This document shows, one piece after another, positions 1-9,229 of a DNA stretch of 64,000 nucleotides. How positions within the stretch are numbered: the stretch's first letter is position 1; each line of letters starts with the position of its first letter. The position numbers and the translations under genes are program-made. The notes beneath the pieces were generated by a model that was not told the DNA's origin, did no database searches, and saw only the letters and a program-made list of their open reading frames with translations. The DNA comes from Zhihengliuella salsuginis (GTDB lineage Bacteria > Actinomycetota > Actinomycetes > Actinomycetales > Micrococcaceae): NCBI RefSeq assembly GCF_014651715.1, contig NZ_BMXK01000006.1, positions 62,001 through 126,000 of the forward strand, given 5' to 3'.

Positions 1-2268
1 CTAGATGAGTTAGCAAGTGCGCGTCGGGACAAACCCGGCTTCGAAGGTGAGGTTGAGATCGACCTGCCCTACGGCGCATCGGTCACGTCTGAGTCCGTCA
101 TCAGTGTGACTGACACGGGGCGCGGCATGTCGTCGGAGCAGATGCGAAACGCGCTGCGAGCGGGCTCGTCGGGCAACGATCGATATGGCTCCCTCGGTCT
201 CTTCGGAATGGGATTCAATGTCGCGACGGGTAGGTTGGGATACGTTACGACGATACGCTCGGGTCGCTCAGATGAGACTTGGTGGACCATCGCAACCATT
301 GACATCCAGGCTATGGGTTCCGAAGATTCGTTCCAGGTGCCGCTCGCGCGTGAGCCGAAGGCGATCGGTGAACATGGCACGACGGTTGGCGTCTCCCGGC
401 TGCGGAGCGACACCGTCAAGCGCCTCGGCTGGAACGGCATCGCGAGCCGTGTCAGAAGCCGAATCGGCGAAACTTATTCGTACATGCTCCGGAACGTAAC
501 CGGCACAGTTATCGCTGGGGCGGAAGTCATTGGAGGGCTCGGCCTCGGACTGCGTCTAAACGGCGAGGCGGTCAAGCCCTATATCCCGTGCATCTGGTCG
601 TCCGAGCGGTCAGTACTCTATAAGGGGCAGCACGTTTCGGCCGTCGTTGAGATCAATGAGCAGCTAGGCTTGGCTTTCGCTTGTTCTGACTGCGGCCACT
701 GGCACTCGCCCGAGATGCGTGATCTAGAACAATGTGTCGAATGTGGGTCTAACCGGATTGAACAGCGCGCTCGCGAGATCCGCGGATGGCTTGGCATCCA
801 GCGCTACGACGATGCCAACGACTTTGGCATCTCGCTGCTTCGCGAGGGGCGCACGATTCGCCACCTCGACAAAGGTCTCTTCGATTGGCTCAACTCGGAC
901 ACAGGGGAGCGGTTCACGGAGTACCCGGCCGAACTTGGCCGTGGGCGCATTGTTGGTGAGCTCCACCTCGATCATCTTCCTGTTAATTACAGGAAGACCG
1001 ACTTCGGTCGCGACACCGTGGCATGGAGGGCAGTCGTTGAAAAGGTTCGCGGTTTCGGACCGCTTCAAGAACAACGCGCCAAGCAGCTCTCCTTCGAGAG
1101 TAACTCTTCTCGCCTCGGCATGCTGTTTCACGCGTACCGTCGGTACGATCCGGGCTATAGGTACTTGGTTCCCGGCAACGGTGAGAAAGCGATGGCGGAC
1201 AAGGCGCGCACTTGGGCGCGGTATTTCCGAGAGGGCCTGACTGACTATCAGTCGGACGAGATGTGGTGGAGGTATGTCGTCAACCACGAGGAGATCAAGG
1301 CCGGTTTCGCGGATGCTGACGACGGCGGAGACCTCGACAATACGAATATTGCTGATCTTTTGCCGGATTCGGGTGGTGATGCGGACGAGAAGGATACCCT
1401 GGGAGGCAGCGACGGTGCTACTGAACAGCCCAATACGCCTGCGATGGAGACCCGTGACGATCGGCTGGCTCGGTTCCGGGCAAGCGGACGCATCATTCCA
1501 CAACTCGATGCCGCCCTTATCGTAATTCCCGATGACACCACCACCATCAAGGTGACTGCGTACATTACTAAGGGTGTGGAACTACCCGATGGATTCTCTA
1601 ACGCCAACCTTGAAGCGGGCGTAATTGAGATCTTCCTCGACAGCCGTCACACCTTGCTCGCCGAATACGGTTGGAACCCAGTTGACGTCGCAATTACGGT
1701 CTTCCACGACTACGCGGCTGGCTACCTGGGCTACAAGGGCCGGGCCGGAGTTTTCGTGTCGCGGGTCTTAGAGCAGGTGGGTGACCGGAAAATCGATGCA
1801 GCGACTGTTCGAGCGTCTGCGGAGGGTATCTTGAGCCAGCTTCGAGAAGCGGTGGTTTCGGTCATCAAAGAAGATCCCACCGGGATCTGGTCGAGATTGT
1901 CGCCCGCAGCGAAGACCGAGACTCAGAAGATTGCGGCGAACGCCGCTGATCAGGCCGACTGGAACTCTTTGGTCGACTCTGGCGAATACTCCGAACACCT
2001 CAGTGCCCGTGCTATCGAGGATCTAGCCCTGGAGATGCCCGAGCAGATGCTCGACGGTGGTGTATTCGCCACCACCTATGCGTCGTGGCAGGACGAGGTG
2101 ATCCGCGAAGAGCGGCTCACGCACGTCACAAGCCTGCTCCGCGACCTCCAGCGGATGCTCAGCGCGACGGACCGGCTGAGCCCTCGGGAGTTGCTGCGGC
2201 TTTCGATCGGCCTGGAGACCCTCGACGGCGTCGTGTCGGAGCAGAACGGGCCGGACAGCAATGGCTGA
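1..2268 (+). CDS. GHKL (Hsp90/MutL/MORC-like) ATPase, 5' end outside window
   Basis: The frame is open from base 1, so the true start and the GHKL N-box lie to the left. The G1 motif DTGRGM is at about bases 112-130, followed by a glycine-rich LGLFGMGF segment, as in the HATPase_c_3 fold shared by Hsp90, MutL and MORC proteins. A four-cysteine cluster (CSDC then CVEC, about bases 682-755) is probably a zinc site. The C-terminal half has no motif I know. The stop overlaps the next gene, a nuclease-helicase, by 8 bp, so the two are co-translated. Such ATPases paired with helicases and endonucleases are known from restriction-like defence operons. The defence role here is inferred from that context. 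Confidence 0.85.
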   Translation, partial: LDELASARRDKPGFEGEVEIDLPYGASVTSESVISVTDTGRGMSSEQMRNALRAGSSGNDRYGSLGLFGMGFNVATGRLGYVTTIRSGRSDETWWTIATIDIQAMGSEDSFQVPLAREPKAIGEHGTTVGVSRLRSDTVKRLGWNGIASRVRSRIGETYSYMLRNVTGTVIAGAEVIGGLGLGLRLNGEAVKPYIPCIWSSERSVLYKGQHVSAVVEINEQLGLAFACSDCGHWHSPEMRDLEQCVECGSNRIEQRAREIRGWLGIQRYDDANDFGISLLREGRTIRHLDKGLFDWLNSDTGERFTEYPAELGRGRIVGELHLDHLPVNYRKTDFGRDTVAWRAVVEKVRGFGPLQEQRAKQLSFESNSSRLGMLFHAYRRYDPGYRYLVPGNGEKAMADKARTWARYFREGLTDYQSDEMWWRYVVNHEEIKAGFADADDGGDLDNTNIADLLPDSGGDADEKDTLGGSDGATEQPNTPAMETRDDRLARFRASGRIIPQLDAALIVIPDDTTTIKVTAYITKGVELPDGFSNANLEAGVIEIFLDSRHTLLAEYGWNPVDVAITVFHDYAAGYLGYKGRAGVFVSRVLEQVGDRKIDAATVRASAEGILSQLREAVVSVIKEDPTGIWSRLSPAAKTETQKIAANAADQADWNSLVDSGEYSEHLSARAIEDLALEMPEQMLDGGVFATTYASWQDEVIREERLTHVTSLLRDLQRMLSATDRLSPRELLRLSIGLETLDGVVSEQNGPDSNG

Positions 2269-3955
2269 GTTCCTTTCCTCACAGCGGCTAGTCGAGGGTG
2301 GGCCGAGTGGCTTCACGCGATCCCTTGAGCGCTTGCTGCCACTACTGGGGTTTACTCAGGTTGTAAACATCGATGGTGCAAACGACCAGGGCGGCGATCT
2401 TCTTGCGTATTTCGGTCAAGAGCTCGTGGCTATCCAGGCAAAGTGGAAGCTGGACCCGACTCTCGGTTCTGTTAATGATGACGCGGTGAATGAAGTTTCG
2501 CAGGCAATCGACGCATACGGTGCGGCCTCGGGGATCGTCGTAACAAACGGGCGCTTCACAAAATCGGCCCGCGCTCGTATTTTAGCCTTTGCAGATGTCG
2601 GTCGATCGGTGAAAGCATGGGATGGTGCCGCGCTTGCAAAGCTGGCGCGCGGCGCGAACGAATTGCCACCGGAAGTTGAGCTGCGTCCTTACCAGAACGA
2701 AGCGGTCAAGAAAGCCTGGGAGGCACTAGGTGAAGACGGTCCGGGTCGCGCGTTGGTATATCTGGCCACCGGCCTTGGCAAGACGATAGTAGCTGGTTCG
2801 ATTGTGGCTAGAATGCTCGAGCAGAAACCCGATTCTCGTGTGCTGGTAGCCGCGCATTCGACTGACCTCATCGACCAGCTCGAGAAGTCAATGTGGGCGT
2901 TTATCCCAAAGGGAGTGCCGACCCAGAGGATCGGCGACGGCGATCACAGGGACGATCTATCTGGTGTCACCTTCGCAGTCCTGCCCAGCGCGCACGCCTA
3001 TGTCCAGCGTGGTTTTTGTCCCGATCTACTTGTCGTTGACGAAGTGCATCACGTGGGTGAAACCGGTTACTACGCGCAGATGATCGAGACCTTGGTTGAC
3101 GTGCCTCGCCTCGGGGTGACCGCAACGCCCTGGCGAGGCGACCGGTTCGATATCGAACGGACCTTTGGACCACCGGTCGTACGCATGTCTATCCCGGACG
3201 GGATCACCAGAGGGTATCTCGCTCAAGTCGACTATCGGTTGCTTGCCGACAATATCGACTGGGAGTTCGTACGTGATGCATCTGAGCACTCTTACTCGAT
3301 TAAGGACCTCAACCGCAGGCTTTTCATCCCTGAGCGTGACGAGGCAATTCGTGACCGGCTTACCGCAGTGTGGAACGCGACGCGCGCACCACGCGGGATT
3401 GTGTTCTGCCAGACGATCCAACACGCGGAAGCACTCGCGGAGCTTCTGTGCCGTTCCTCTACCTGGCGAGGGGTCGAAACGGTGCACAACGGCCTGACTA
3501 AGCGTGAGCGGCAGCAGGCTCTGCTCCGGTTTCGGTCAGGGAAGACTCAGCTACTAACTAGCGTGGACCTTCTCAATGAGGGCATCGATGTCCCAGACGT
3601 AAACATTATCGTATTCGCTAGGGTTACCCATTCCCGTCGAATCTTTATCCAGCAGCTCGGCCGTGGACTCCGCTTGCGTGCTGGGAAGGAGAAGGTTGTT
3701 GTCCTAGATTGCGTCTCAGATCTGCGACGCATAGCCGAGGTCTCGTCATTTAGGGCTCACGTCGAAGCTGGCGAAAGTGAGATCCTAAACGTCAGCCGGT
3801 CGAAATTCGACTTTGAGGATCAAATCGTTGCAGGTTTCATTGAGCAGTGGATTGCGGACGTCGGTGATTTGGCAACAGCCGCCGACGTGGTGAGATTGGA
3901 GTTCCCTCCGATCGAGGACATTCCCCATCGCGGTGGCGATGAGAGGACACTGTGA
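2261..3955 (+). CDS. Restriction endonuclease-like domain fused to SF2 DEAD/DEAH helicase
   Basis: The N-terminal 130 residues look like an Mrr-type PD-(D/E)xK nuclease, with GGD at residue 46 and QAK at 59-61 as the likely D...QxK core. A complete superfamily 2 helicase follows: Walker A in LATGLGKT, motif II VVDEVHH, motif III TATPWRGD, and a C-terminal RecA lobe ending in QQLGRGLRLR. At 564 residues the protein looks intact. Its ATG lies inside the end of the GHKL ATPase gene, and its stop overlaps the next GTG start. It probably translocates on or unwinds DNA and cuts it, as in type I or III-like restriction or other anti-phage systems. The substrate cannot be told from sequence. Confidence 0.9.
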   Translation: MAEFLSSQRLVEGGPSGFTRSLERLLPLLGFTQVVNIDGANDQGGDLLAYFGQELVAIQAKWKLDPTLGSVNDDAVNEVSQAIDAYGAASGIVVTNGRFTKSARARILAFADVGRSVKAWDGAALAKLARGANELPPEVELRPYQNEAVKKAWEALGEDGPGRALVYLATGLGKTIVAGSIVARMLEQKPDSRVLVAAHSTDLIDQLEKSMWAFIPKGVPTQRIGDGDHRDDLSGVTFAVLPSAHAYVQRGFCPDLLVVDEVHHVGETGYYAQMIETLVDVPRLGVTATPWRGDRFDIERTFGPPVVRMSIPDGITRGYLAQVDYRLLADNIDWEFVRDASEHSYSIKDLNRRLFIPERDEAIRDRLTAVWNATRAPRGIVFCQTIQHAEALAELLCRSSTWRGVETVHNGLTKRERQQALLRFRSGKTQLLTSVDLLNEGIDVPDVNIIVFARVTHSRRIFIQQLGRGLRLRAGKEKVVVLDCVSDLRRIAEVSSFRAHVEAGESEILNVSRSKFDFEDQIVAGFIEQWIADVGDLATAADVVRLEFPPIEDIPHRGGDERTL

Positions 3956-4548
3956 GACTCCCGGAGCACGTGCGCGAGGAGGCGCTGGCGTATGCGTACA
4001 GAATCTTCGATCATCGACGATGGGAGCGCGTCCCAACAAGCGAGCGCGGGGCTGTCTTTAACGAGCTTGTAGCCGACCCAGAATTCGGTGGACCGCTGCA
4101 CCCCTACATGACCGATGGGGAGATCCGCGTGTGGCTCAAAGATAGTGTCGCTAAGGAATACCCGCGCGCACTGGAGGGTATCGGGGGCACCGCTAAGTTC
4201 ACCGCACGGCGTTATCCGGGGCCTAGCGCGATCATTCATGCTGCGCTGGGCGTCGAATGGACAGTCGTCAGCGGAACGATCGAACAGAAGCCGATGAGAT
4301 GCGAGGCGCGTGGTCCCAATGGTGACTCGGTGACCGTATTCTGGGGCCCGCTGCGAGGCCTGCGCGACCTGCACTGGGCGGCCTCACGGGCCCGCGTGCT
4401 CGGCACGGCTCGCGTCGCAATTGCCATCACACGACCGAGCATGCGTCCACTGCCGGCCGGCGAGTGGTCTGACGTTGAGGCTCTCTGTAACCTGATCGGG
4501 GTCAATAGCTACTCTGTGATGTATGCGCCAAGAACGGTCAATTCTTGA
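3952..4548 (+). CDS. Unknown third protein of the ATPase/helicase operon
   Basis: This 198-residue protein starts at a GTG that overlaps the helicase stop (GTGA), so it is translationally coupled and almost certainly works with the two upstream proteins. I do not recognise its family. It is soluble, with mixed charge, no signal peptide and no membrane segment. The region around residues 80-150 is rich in beta-type sequence with several Trp and Arg residues. It is the last gene of the operon. It could be a specificity or accessory subunit of the presumed defence system, but nothing in the sequence proves this. Confidence 0.8.
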   Translation: MRLPEHVREEALAYAYRIFDHRRWERVPTSERGAVFNELVADPEFGGPLHPYMTDGEIRVWLKDSVAKEYPRALEGIGGTAKFTARRYPGPSAIIHAALGVEWTVVSGTIEQKPMRCEARGPNGDSVTVFWGPLRGLRDLHWAASRARVLGTARVAIAITRPSMRPLPAGEWSDVEALCNLIGVNSYSVMYAPRTVNS

Positions 4549-5032
4549 CCACGAGCGCTAGTGCCGAATAGTTGATCCGGGTCGGGCTCGGTCAAGGTGC
4601 CATTGACGCGGTAGGGGCTGCTCTGTGGTAGGGGTATGCGGGGATCGGGCGCACTGACGGGACCAATTTTAGGGACCTGCTGCGGATCCTGTTGTATGCC
4701 CACGCCTTGATCTCGTGTCGTTTGCAGTGGTGTGCCACCGCCCCATACTGGGCTTTGTCGGACTGGTTCGGGATCGTCCACCGGACGTCGATAGGCACGT
4801 GACTGAATTCATGCTCGCCATATACGCACCGGCGGCTTCCAGTGCCGCCGTGATGGGCTTGTGCGACATCCCTGCGACGCGGAGATCACTCCCTCCGCCA
4901 GTAGCTGCAGCACGAGTGAGGATTTTTTGGTGAAAGCCAGTGGATATTGCCTTCGGGGCCAGCGCAGTGGCCCCGAAGGCAGGAGCGACGGACCCCACGA
5001 GGCGAATATTTTAGTGGCGAAGCCATGCAGGC
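4549..5032. other. Intergenic stretch without a supported gene
   Basis: Only short overlapping open frames occur on both strands, and none has a convincing start or family signature. Minus-strand frames around 4600-4930 read like protein scraps in shifting frames, so a decayed mobile-element gene is possible but unproven. The one clear structure is the inverted repeat at 4949-4980. Confidence 0.5.
4949..4980. repeat. Perfect 13-bp inverted repeat
   Basis: GCCTTCGGGGCCA and its exact complement are separated by six bases. No T-run follows on either strand, so it is not a classical intrinsic terminator. It may still stop transcription, or mark a recombination or element end just upstream of the next gene. 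Confidence 0.7.
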
Positions 5033-6119
5033 ATGGCTAGGTACGTCTTCTACTGTCGACCGCATGGATCTTCGGAGGGGCGCCCGGCTACCTCACGTTT
5101 GAGCGCCGACGACGTCAAGAGCCTCGGAGACTCACACAACTATCAGCACTGTGAGAAAGTATCCTTGGTAGATATTGATGACTTGGGGGCGCTTGCGGGC
5201 CGCCAAGGTGGGGGAAGGGAAACTCTTGGCGCGATCAGTTATCCGGACGGTGGAAGCACACAGCATCCACGGGCACGTCCAAGCGGGCTCGCCAGACGAG
5301 AGTCTGTTGGACTATCCGTTTCTATTTCACAGTGTGCTCGAAACGGATCCGCGTGACCTAAGGATGCCCATGGGCGAGGACACTGTCGCGATTACTGAGA
5401 CGTCGAGCCGCGGAGGAATGCTAGCGTTTCGATTTGTATCGGGAAATTCAACGGAACTGCCCGTGATGTACGACCCGAATACAGCTACAACTGCTAGCGT
5501 AAACCCCGGAGGTAACCGGTTTGTAGTTAATGGGGCATGGGTAATCGTGTACCCGGCGGAACGAATTGTATTGCTGGAGCGTAAGAGGCCAGGAGTCCCT
5601 GTTTATCAGATCGAGAAGTTCCTCTCGAATTTCGGGCGAGGACGCCTCGGTATGGCTGGACTAACTATGTCTCTGAACCCAATCCCCAGTCGCTCTTTCG
5701 AGGAAGAAGTTTCCAGATTTACACGCATTCGTGAGGCTTCTATCACGTTGAAGCGACCGAACCATAGCTGGACGAAGAGCGCTGAGGCTATGCTTGGCGA
5801 GCTTGGTGAGTCGAATGCTGGAGCCGTTCAACTTCAACTCAACGCCGATAGAGGGCAGAGCCTTTCCAAGACGCGAGGAGTGGTAAACGAAGTAATCGAA
5901 CTGGCGCGTCGGCCCATTAATGCACTGAAGAATGCGGTTATCAAAGGGCGAACGCCGGAATATGAGGGCGAGCGTTCTGTGAGCTTGCAGAAGCATGTGG
6001 TAAAAGGAACAGCTCGCATTGACCCTCACTCGGACGCGATCGATCAACTGGCGCCGTTACTAGAAGTCGCGTCACAGATGGTGGAAGAGATTGGGGATCT
6101 CGAGTGGCGGAACGACTGA
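5033..6119 (+). CDS. Hypothetical protein with an apparent internal frameshift
   Basis: Two overlapping frames seem to encode one protein. The ATG at 5033 gives a plausible N-terminus (MARYVFYC...) for about 55 codons. From about 5215 to the stop at 6119 the sensible sequence continues in another frame, which has its own ATG at 5175. The switch falls in the G/A-rich run near 5208-5220, so a one-base indel, a sequencing error or real frameshifting are all possible. The C-terminal part (about 300 residues) is soluble, and its middle weakly recalls the DUF6731 type of accessory protein. I cannot assign a function. A membrane protein gene follows 69 bp downstream and may be its partner. If only the second frame is real, the gene is 5175-6119. 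Confidence 0.6.
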
Positions 6120-6188
6120 GAAAACTAGCGGCAGCCTGGGGTCGACGACAACGCGACGACTTCAGTTGAATTTCTAGGAGGTGCGCAG

Positions 6189-6752
6189 ATGCATGGCAGC
6201 AAGCCGCCAGTGCTGGATCTGAGGCTCTTCAGAGGACAGATTTGGCCGAGGAGAAGACAGCTAGTTTCAAGTTGGGCACCATATATCTCGATGATGCTGG
6301 CTATTCTTGTATCTTTGGCTTTGCCTTTTCTCCCGGCTGCAAGCACTAAGATTTCTGATGCCGCTTCGCACGGGTTGACATTTTCCTCGATTTCGGTTGG
6401 CGCCTGCTTTACGTCCCTAGTCTTGAGTTTGGGTCTTCCAGGTGCTCGACGTCTCCGGGACTGGTCTCGGAGACGTGGAGCATTGGAGGGCAAGAGTGTA
6501 CTTTCAGATCTAGTGTTTGTCCTGGTTTGGGCCGGGTTGTCCCAACTTTCCCTGATCTTTGTCTGCGTTTTCGCGATGTTGTTCGGTGGTGATCTAGAGA
6601 TGGCTCCTGTTGGGATGTATCTGAGTCATTTCGTAACTTTGATTGCCGGCATGTTTGCTTTCTTCTATGCTGTTTTCGAGCTGGTTATTGTAATACAAAC
6701 ATTGTCCCAAATTGGTGTTATTATTATTGCGGAGGAGCAGCGCTGCAGTTGA
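6189..6752 (+). CDS. Small four-helix membrane protein
   Basis: The ATG is preceded by a good ribosome site (AGGAGG at about 6177). The 187-residue product has about four hydrophobic segments: residues about 32-50, 65-85, 110-135 and 145-175. A basic loop lies between the second and third. The family is not recognised. Its base composition is lower in GC than the genes beyond 7350, matching the preceding gene, and the two probably arrived together. A soluble protein next to a small membrane protein is a common layout for abortive-infection modules, but no catalytic motif supports that here. Confidence 0.75.
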   Translation: MHGSKPPVLDLRLFRGQIWPRRRQLVSSWAPYISMMLAILVSLALPFLPAASTKISDAASHGLTFSSISVGACFTSLVLSLGLPGARRLRDWSRRRGALEGKSVLSDLVFVLVWAGLSQLSLIFVCVFAMLFGGDLEMAPVGMYLSHFVTLIAGMFAFFYAVFELVIVIQTLSQIGVIIIAEEQRCS

Positions 6753-7352
6753 GGTTGACGCGAGATGTGCGTAGTCTATCTGGAATTCTCAGCTAAAACC
6801 AATAGGCGAGAATTTATCACAAACGAGGGTGTAGCTGGGGGCAGTGTGATGAATTAGGACATCATGCACTTTGGCAGGTCTCATGACCTCGTGGATGGTC
6901 GAGGCTCGGTGGGGCCATGCCTGCCGGCGCGTGCCGCCGGCTTGGCGTAGGTCGCGATCACAGAGCCGTGCGGGGCGGCGACCGTGACCTGCTCGCCGTC
7001 TCGATTGTAATCGGCGTAGAACTGGCTGGTGAGCACTACCATGTAGCCGCTTTTGGAGACGATGCGGTGCGCGCTCGCTTTGTTTATAGTGAGCCCCCAC
7101 CATGCAAGTAAGCCAAGTTTGGACGGAGGGTGATGAACCGCTCCTATGCGACGGAGTCGGCCACCCCTTGGAGCATGCAATTCAATTTCTCGTCGCCGAC
7201 CGGATGCCGGCGCTGTTGATGATCGAACTCTACGGGCGGTCACCCGCAAATGAGGAACGACTGCCGGGCCTGGAATCTACACAAATCTCGGCGGTGCATT
7301 CCGCGGCGAATTGGCTAGCACGAATCCATCTGGATACGAGCCCGGACTCGGG
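6753..7352. other. Gene-poor junction between accessory segment and higher-GC DNA
   Basis: No open frame here has a convincing start, ribosome site or family. A minus-strand frame at 6881-7249 has protein-like sequence only in its middle (VVLTSQFYADYNRDGEQV) and may be a gene remnant. Base composition changes across this stretch, so it is a likely edge of the island that fills bases 1-6750. Confidence 0.45.
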
Positions 7353-8126
7353 TCAGCGCGGGAGGTCGAACCGGCAGGACTGCGTTGGCAGATCGTGCGC
7401 CCGCGGGTTCAGCTTCAGCACGTGTTTGGAGCGGCGCGACGTCGTCGTATCCACGATGCCGTCCGCCTCGGTCCGCAGCAGCGGCCGCTGATCCCCCGCC
7501 GCCCCGCCGGTGAGTGCGAGGATGCGCCGCTGGAAGTTCGGGGCGTCCAGCTCCAGCCCCCACACCGCTTCGTAGACCCGGCGCAGCTGGCTGAGCGTGA
7601 AGACCGGCGGCAGGAACGAGGCCGCCACCCGCACGTCCTGGACCTGCGTGCGGGCCTGGGCGACGGCGTCGTGCAGGATCTTGGCGTGATCGAACGCGAG
7701 ATCCGCCGGCAGGCGGTCCGCCGGGAGCCAGTGCGCGGCGCGGGCGTCCGACCCGGCGTGCGGGGTGCGGTCCACGCGCCCGAACGCGAGCCACGCGACG
7801 GAGACGGTCCGCATGCGCGGGTCGCGGCCGGGGGAGCCGTAGGCGCCCAGCTGCGCGAGGCGGACGTCGCTGGGGCGCAGGCCGGTCTCCTCCTCGAGCT
7901 CGCGGTAGGCGGCCGCCTCCAGGTCCTCGTCCACGTGGACGAAGCCGCCGGGCAGGGCCAGGGCGCCCAGGTGCGGGGCCTCGCCGCGTTCGATCAGCAC
8001 GACGTCGAGGCCGAGCCGGCCGGCGCGGTCCGCCGACTCGACGGGCCGCAGGGCGAGGACCACGAGGTCCACGGTGACGGCGAAGGGCGGGTGCTTGCTC
8101 TGGTAGGTCGGCTCGGAAGTGCTCAC
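7353..8126 (-). CDS. nrtR: NrtR-like Nudix-domain transcriptional regulator
   Basis: The 257-residue protein starts at a GTG. It has an N-terminal Nudix fold with a near-canonical Nudix box (GGFVHVDEDL then YRELEEETGL, about residues 60-82), followed by a winged-helix-like C-terminus (about residues 150-225). This is the architecture of NrtR, where the Nudix domain senses ADP-ribose and the wing binds DNA. It is divergent from the ARPP-1 and ADP-ribosylglycohydrolase genes. Two copies of the same palindrome lie between them, so it very likely represses both directions. If the Nudix box is active it could also hydrolyse a nucleotide diphosphate. Confidence 0.88.
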   Translation of the reverse strand: MSTSEPTYQSKHPPFAVTVDLVVLALRPVESADRAGRLGLDVVLIERGEAPHLGALALPGGFVHVDEDLEAAAYRELEEETGLRPSDVRLAQLGAYGSPGRDPRMRTVSVAWLAFGRVDRTPHAGSDARAAHWLPADRLPADLAFDHAKILHDAVAQARTQVQDVRVAASFLPPVFTLSQLRRVYEAVWGLELDAPNFQRRILALTGGAAGDQRPLLRTEADGIVDTTTSRRSKHVLKLNPRAHDLPTQSCRFDLPR

Positions 8127-8136
8127 ACCCCGACTC

Positions 8137-8157
8137 TAGTTGTCTTCTTGACAACTA
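8137..8157. promoter_or_regulatory. Candidate NrtR operator 1
   Basis: TAGTTGTC-N5-GACAACTA is a perfect 8-5-8 palindrome that starts 11 bp upstream of the nrtR start codon. The TTGTC-N5-GACAA core recurs 42 bp away, on the same face of the helix after four turns. Confidence 0.75.
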
Positions 8158-8181
8158 CAAAACATGGGTGGATAGTTGTGA

Positions 8182-8196
8182 TTGTCGAAATGACAA
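8182..8196. promoter_or_regulatory. Candidate NrtR operator 2
   Basis: TTGTC-GAAAT-GACAA has the same half-sites and spacer as operator 1. It sits on the ARPP-1 side of the divergent promoter. The pair would allow cooperative or looped repression. Confidence 0.7.
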
Positions 8197-8258
8197 CTCC
8201 AGCTCGTTGGGGGATGGAGAGCGGCCGGCGCACCGGTCCGAACGGAAGGCGGAACGCC

Positions 8259-9143
8259 ATGATCGACTCACTGCACATCGGCCGGGGAACCACCCGCGGC
8301 GCACTGACACTGTTCCCGATCTGGGGCGAGGGCCAGGCCGGCCCGGCGTACTCGACGCTGACCGACGACGTCGCCGTCTCCGAGCTGCCGGACGGCGCCC
8401 GGGTGGACAGGCTGGTCGTCAGCAACACGGGCCGGCAGCCGCTGCTGCTGGTCGCGGGCGAACTGCTCGCCGGCGGGCAGCAGGACCGCATGGTCGCCGA
8501 GACCGTGCTGGTTCCCGCGCTGGAGCGGACCGAGGTCGACGTCGTCTGCGTGGAGCAGGGGCGCTGGGGCGGGAACGGGACGCACCGGTCCTCCGGCCTC
8601 CGGGCCGGATCCCGCATCCGCTCGGGGCTGCGCAGCGCGGGGACCGGCCACGGGGCGGGCCCGCGCCGGCAGGAGGCCGTGTGGTCCCGGGTCGCCGAGG
8701 TCGGAACGCGGCACGGGGCGTCGCCGGCGGGCTCCTACCTGGCCTACGACGAGCGGGTCCAGCCGGAGGCCGCCGAGATGGCCGCCGCGCTGAAGCCCTT
8801 TCCCGGCCAGATCGGCGTGATGGTCGGCATCGCCGGGCACCCCGTGTTCGCCGAGGTGTTCGACCGGCCGATCGCGCTCCGGCGGCAGTTCCAGTCGATC
8901 GTCGCGGCCGCGGTCTTCGACTCGGCCGGGCAGGCGCCCATTGCGACGCCGTCGCACCGGGCCCGGCGCTTCCTCGAACTCGCCGCCGGGGTCCGCGCCC
9001 AGGGTGCGGAGCAGGCCGGCATCGGGATGCGGCGCTGTGGAGGCACGGACAAGGCCGAGGTCGCCTCGCTCGACTGGATGGACCACGAGATCCACGCGCT
9101 GCTGACCAACCCGCGGCACCAGCTCAATCTCCTCGAGGCCTGA
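8259..9143 (+). CDS. ARPP-1 family protein
   Basis: This 294-residue soluble protein matches the ARPP-1 family, named for its association with ADP-ribosylglycohydrolases and rhodanese/tyrosine-phosphatase-like proteins in predicted NAD/ADP-ribose salvage loci. Recognisable features are LLLVAGELLAGGQQDRMVAE near residues 65-85 and a conserved C-terminal region with an Arg/Trp-rich stretch. The biochemical activity of the family is not established to my knowledge. I chose the ATG at 8259 because GGAAGGCGG precedes it. An earlier ATG at 8190 lies inside operator 2. The gene is followed by the ADP-ribosylglycohydrolase fusion, so the two probably act together. Confidence 0.85.
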   Translation: MIDSLHIGRGTTRGALTLFPIWGEGQAGPAYSTLTDDVAVSELPDGARVDRLVVSNTGRQPLLLVAGELLAGGQQDRMVAETVLVPALERTEVDVVCVEQGRWGGNGTHRSSGLRAGSRIRSGLRSAGTGHGAGPRRQEAVWSRVAEVGTRHGASPAGSYLAYDERVQPEAAEMAAALKPFPGQIGVMVGIAGHPVFAEVFDRPIALRRQFQSIVAAAVFDSAGQAPIATPSHRARRFLELAAGVRAQGAEQAGIGMRRCGGTDKAEVASLDWMDHEIHALLTNPRHQLNLLEA

Positions 9144-9152
9144 AAACTCGGC

Positions 9153-9202
9153 GAGAAATATTCGGCCGGCCACCCAAAAAGCGGGTGGCTCGGCATATTC
9201 TC
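9153..9202. repeat. Imperfect hairpin between ARPP-1 and ADP-ribosylglycohydrolase genes
   Basis: An inner 7-bp stem (GCCACCC/GGGTGGC, 9169-9189) is flanked by outer arms GAGAAATATTCGG and CGGCATATTCTC, which pair imperfectly. It could be a partial terminator or RNA-stability element that lowers expression of the downstream gene. Confidence 0.5.
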
Positions 9203-9229
9203 AAGCAAGAACAATCAAATGGGGGAAAC

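Noticed and set aside
4592-4998. Transposase or recombinase remnant on the minus strand
   Set aside because: Protein-like scraps exist in shifting frames, but none matches a family I can name, so it is not called.
6881-7249. A 122-residue minus-strand gene
   Set aside because: Its middle looks protein-like, but it has no convincing start or family and a poor C-terminus.
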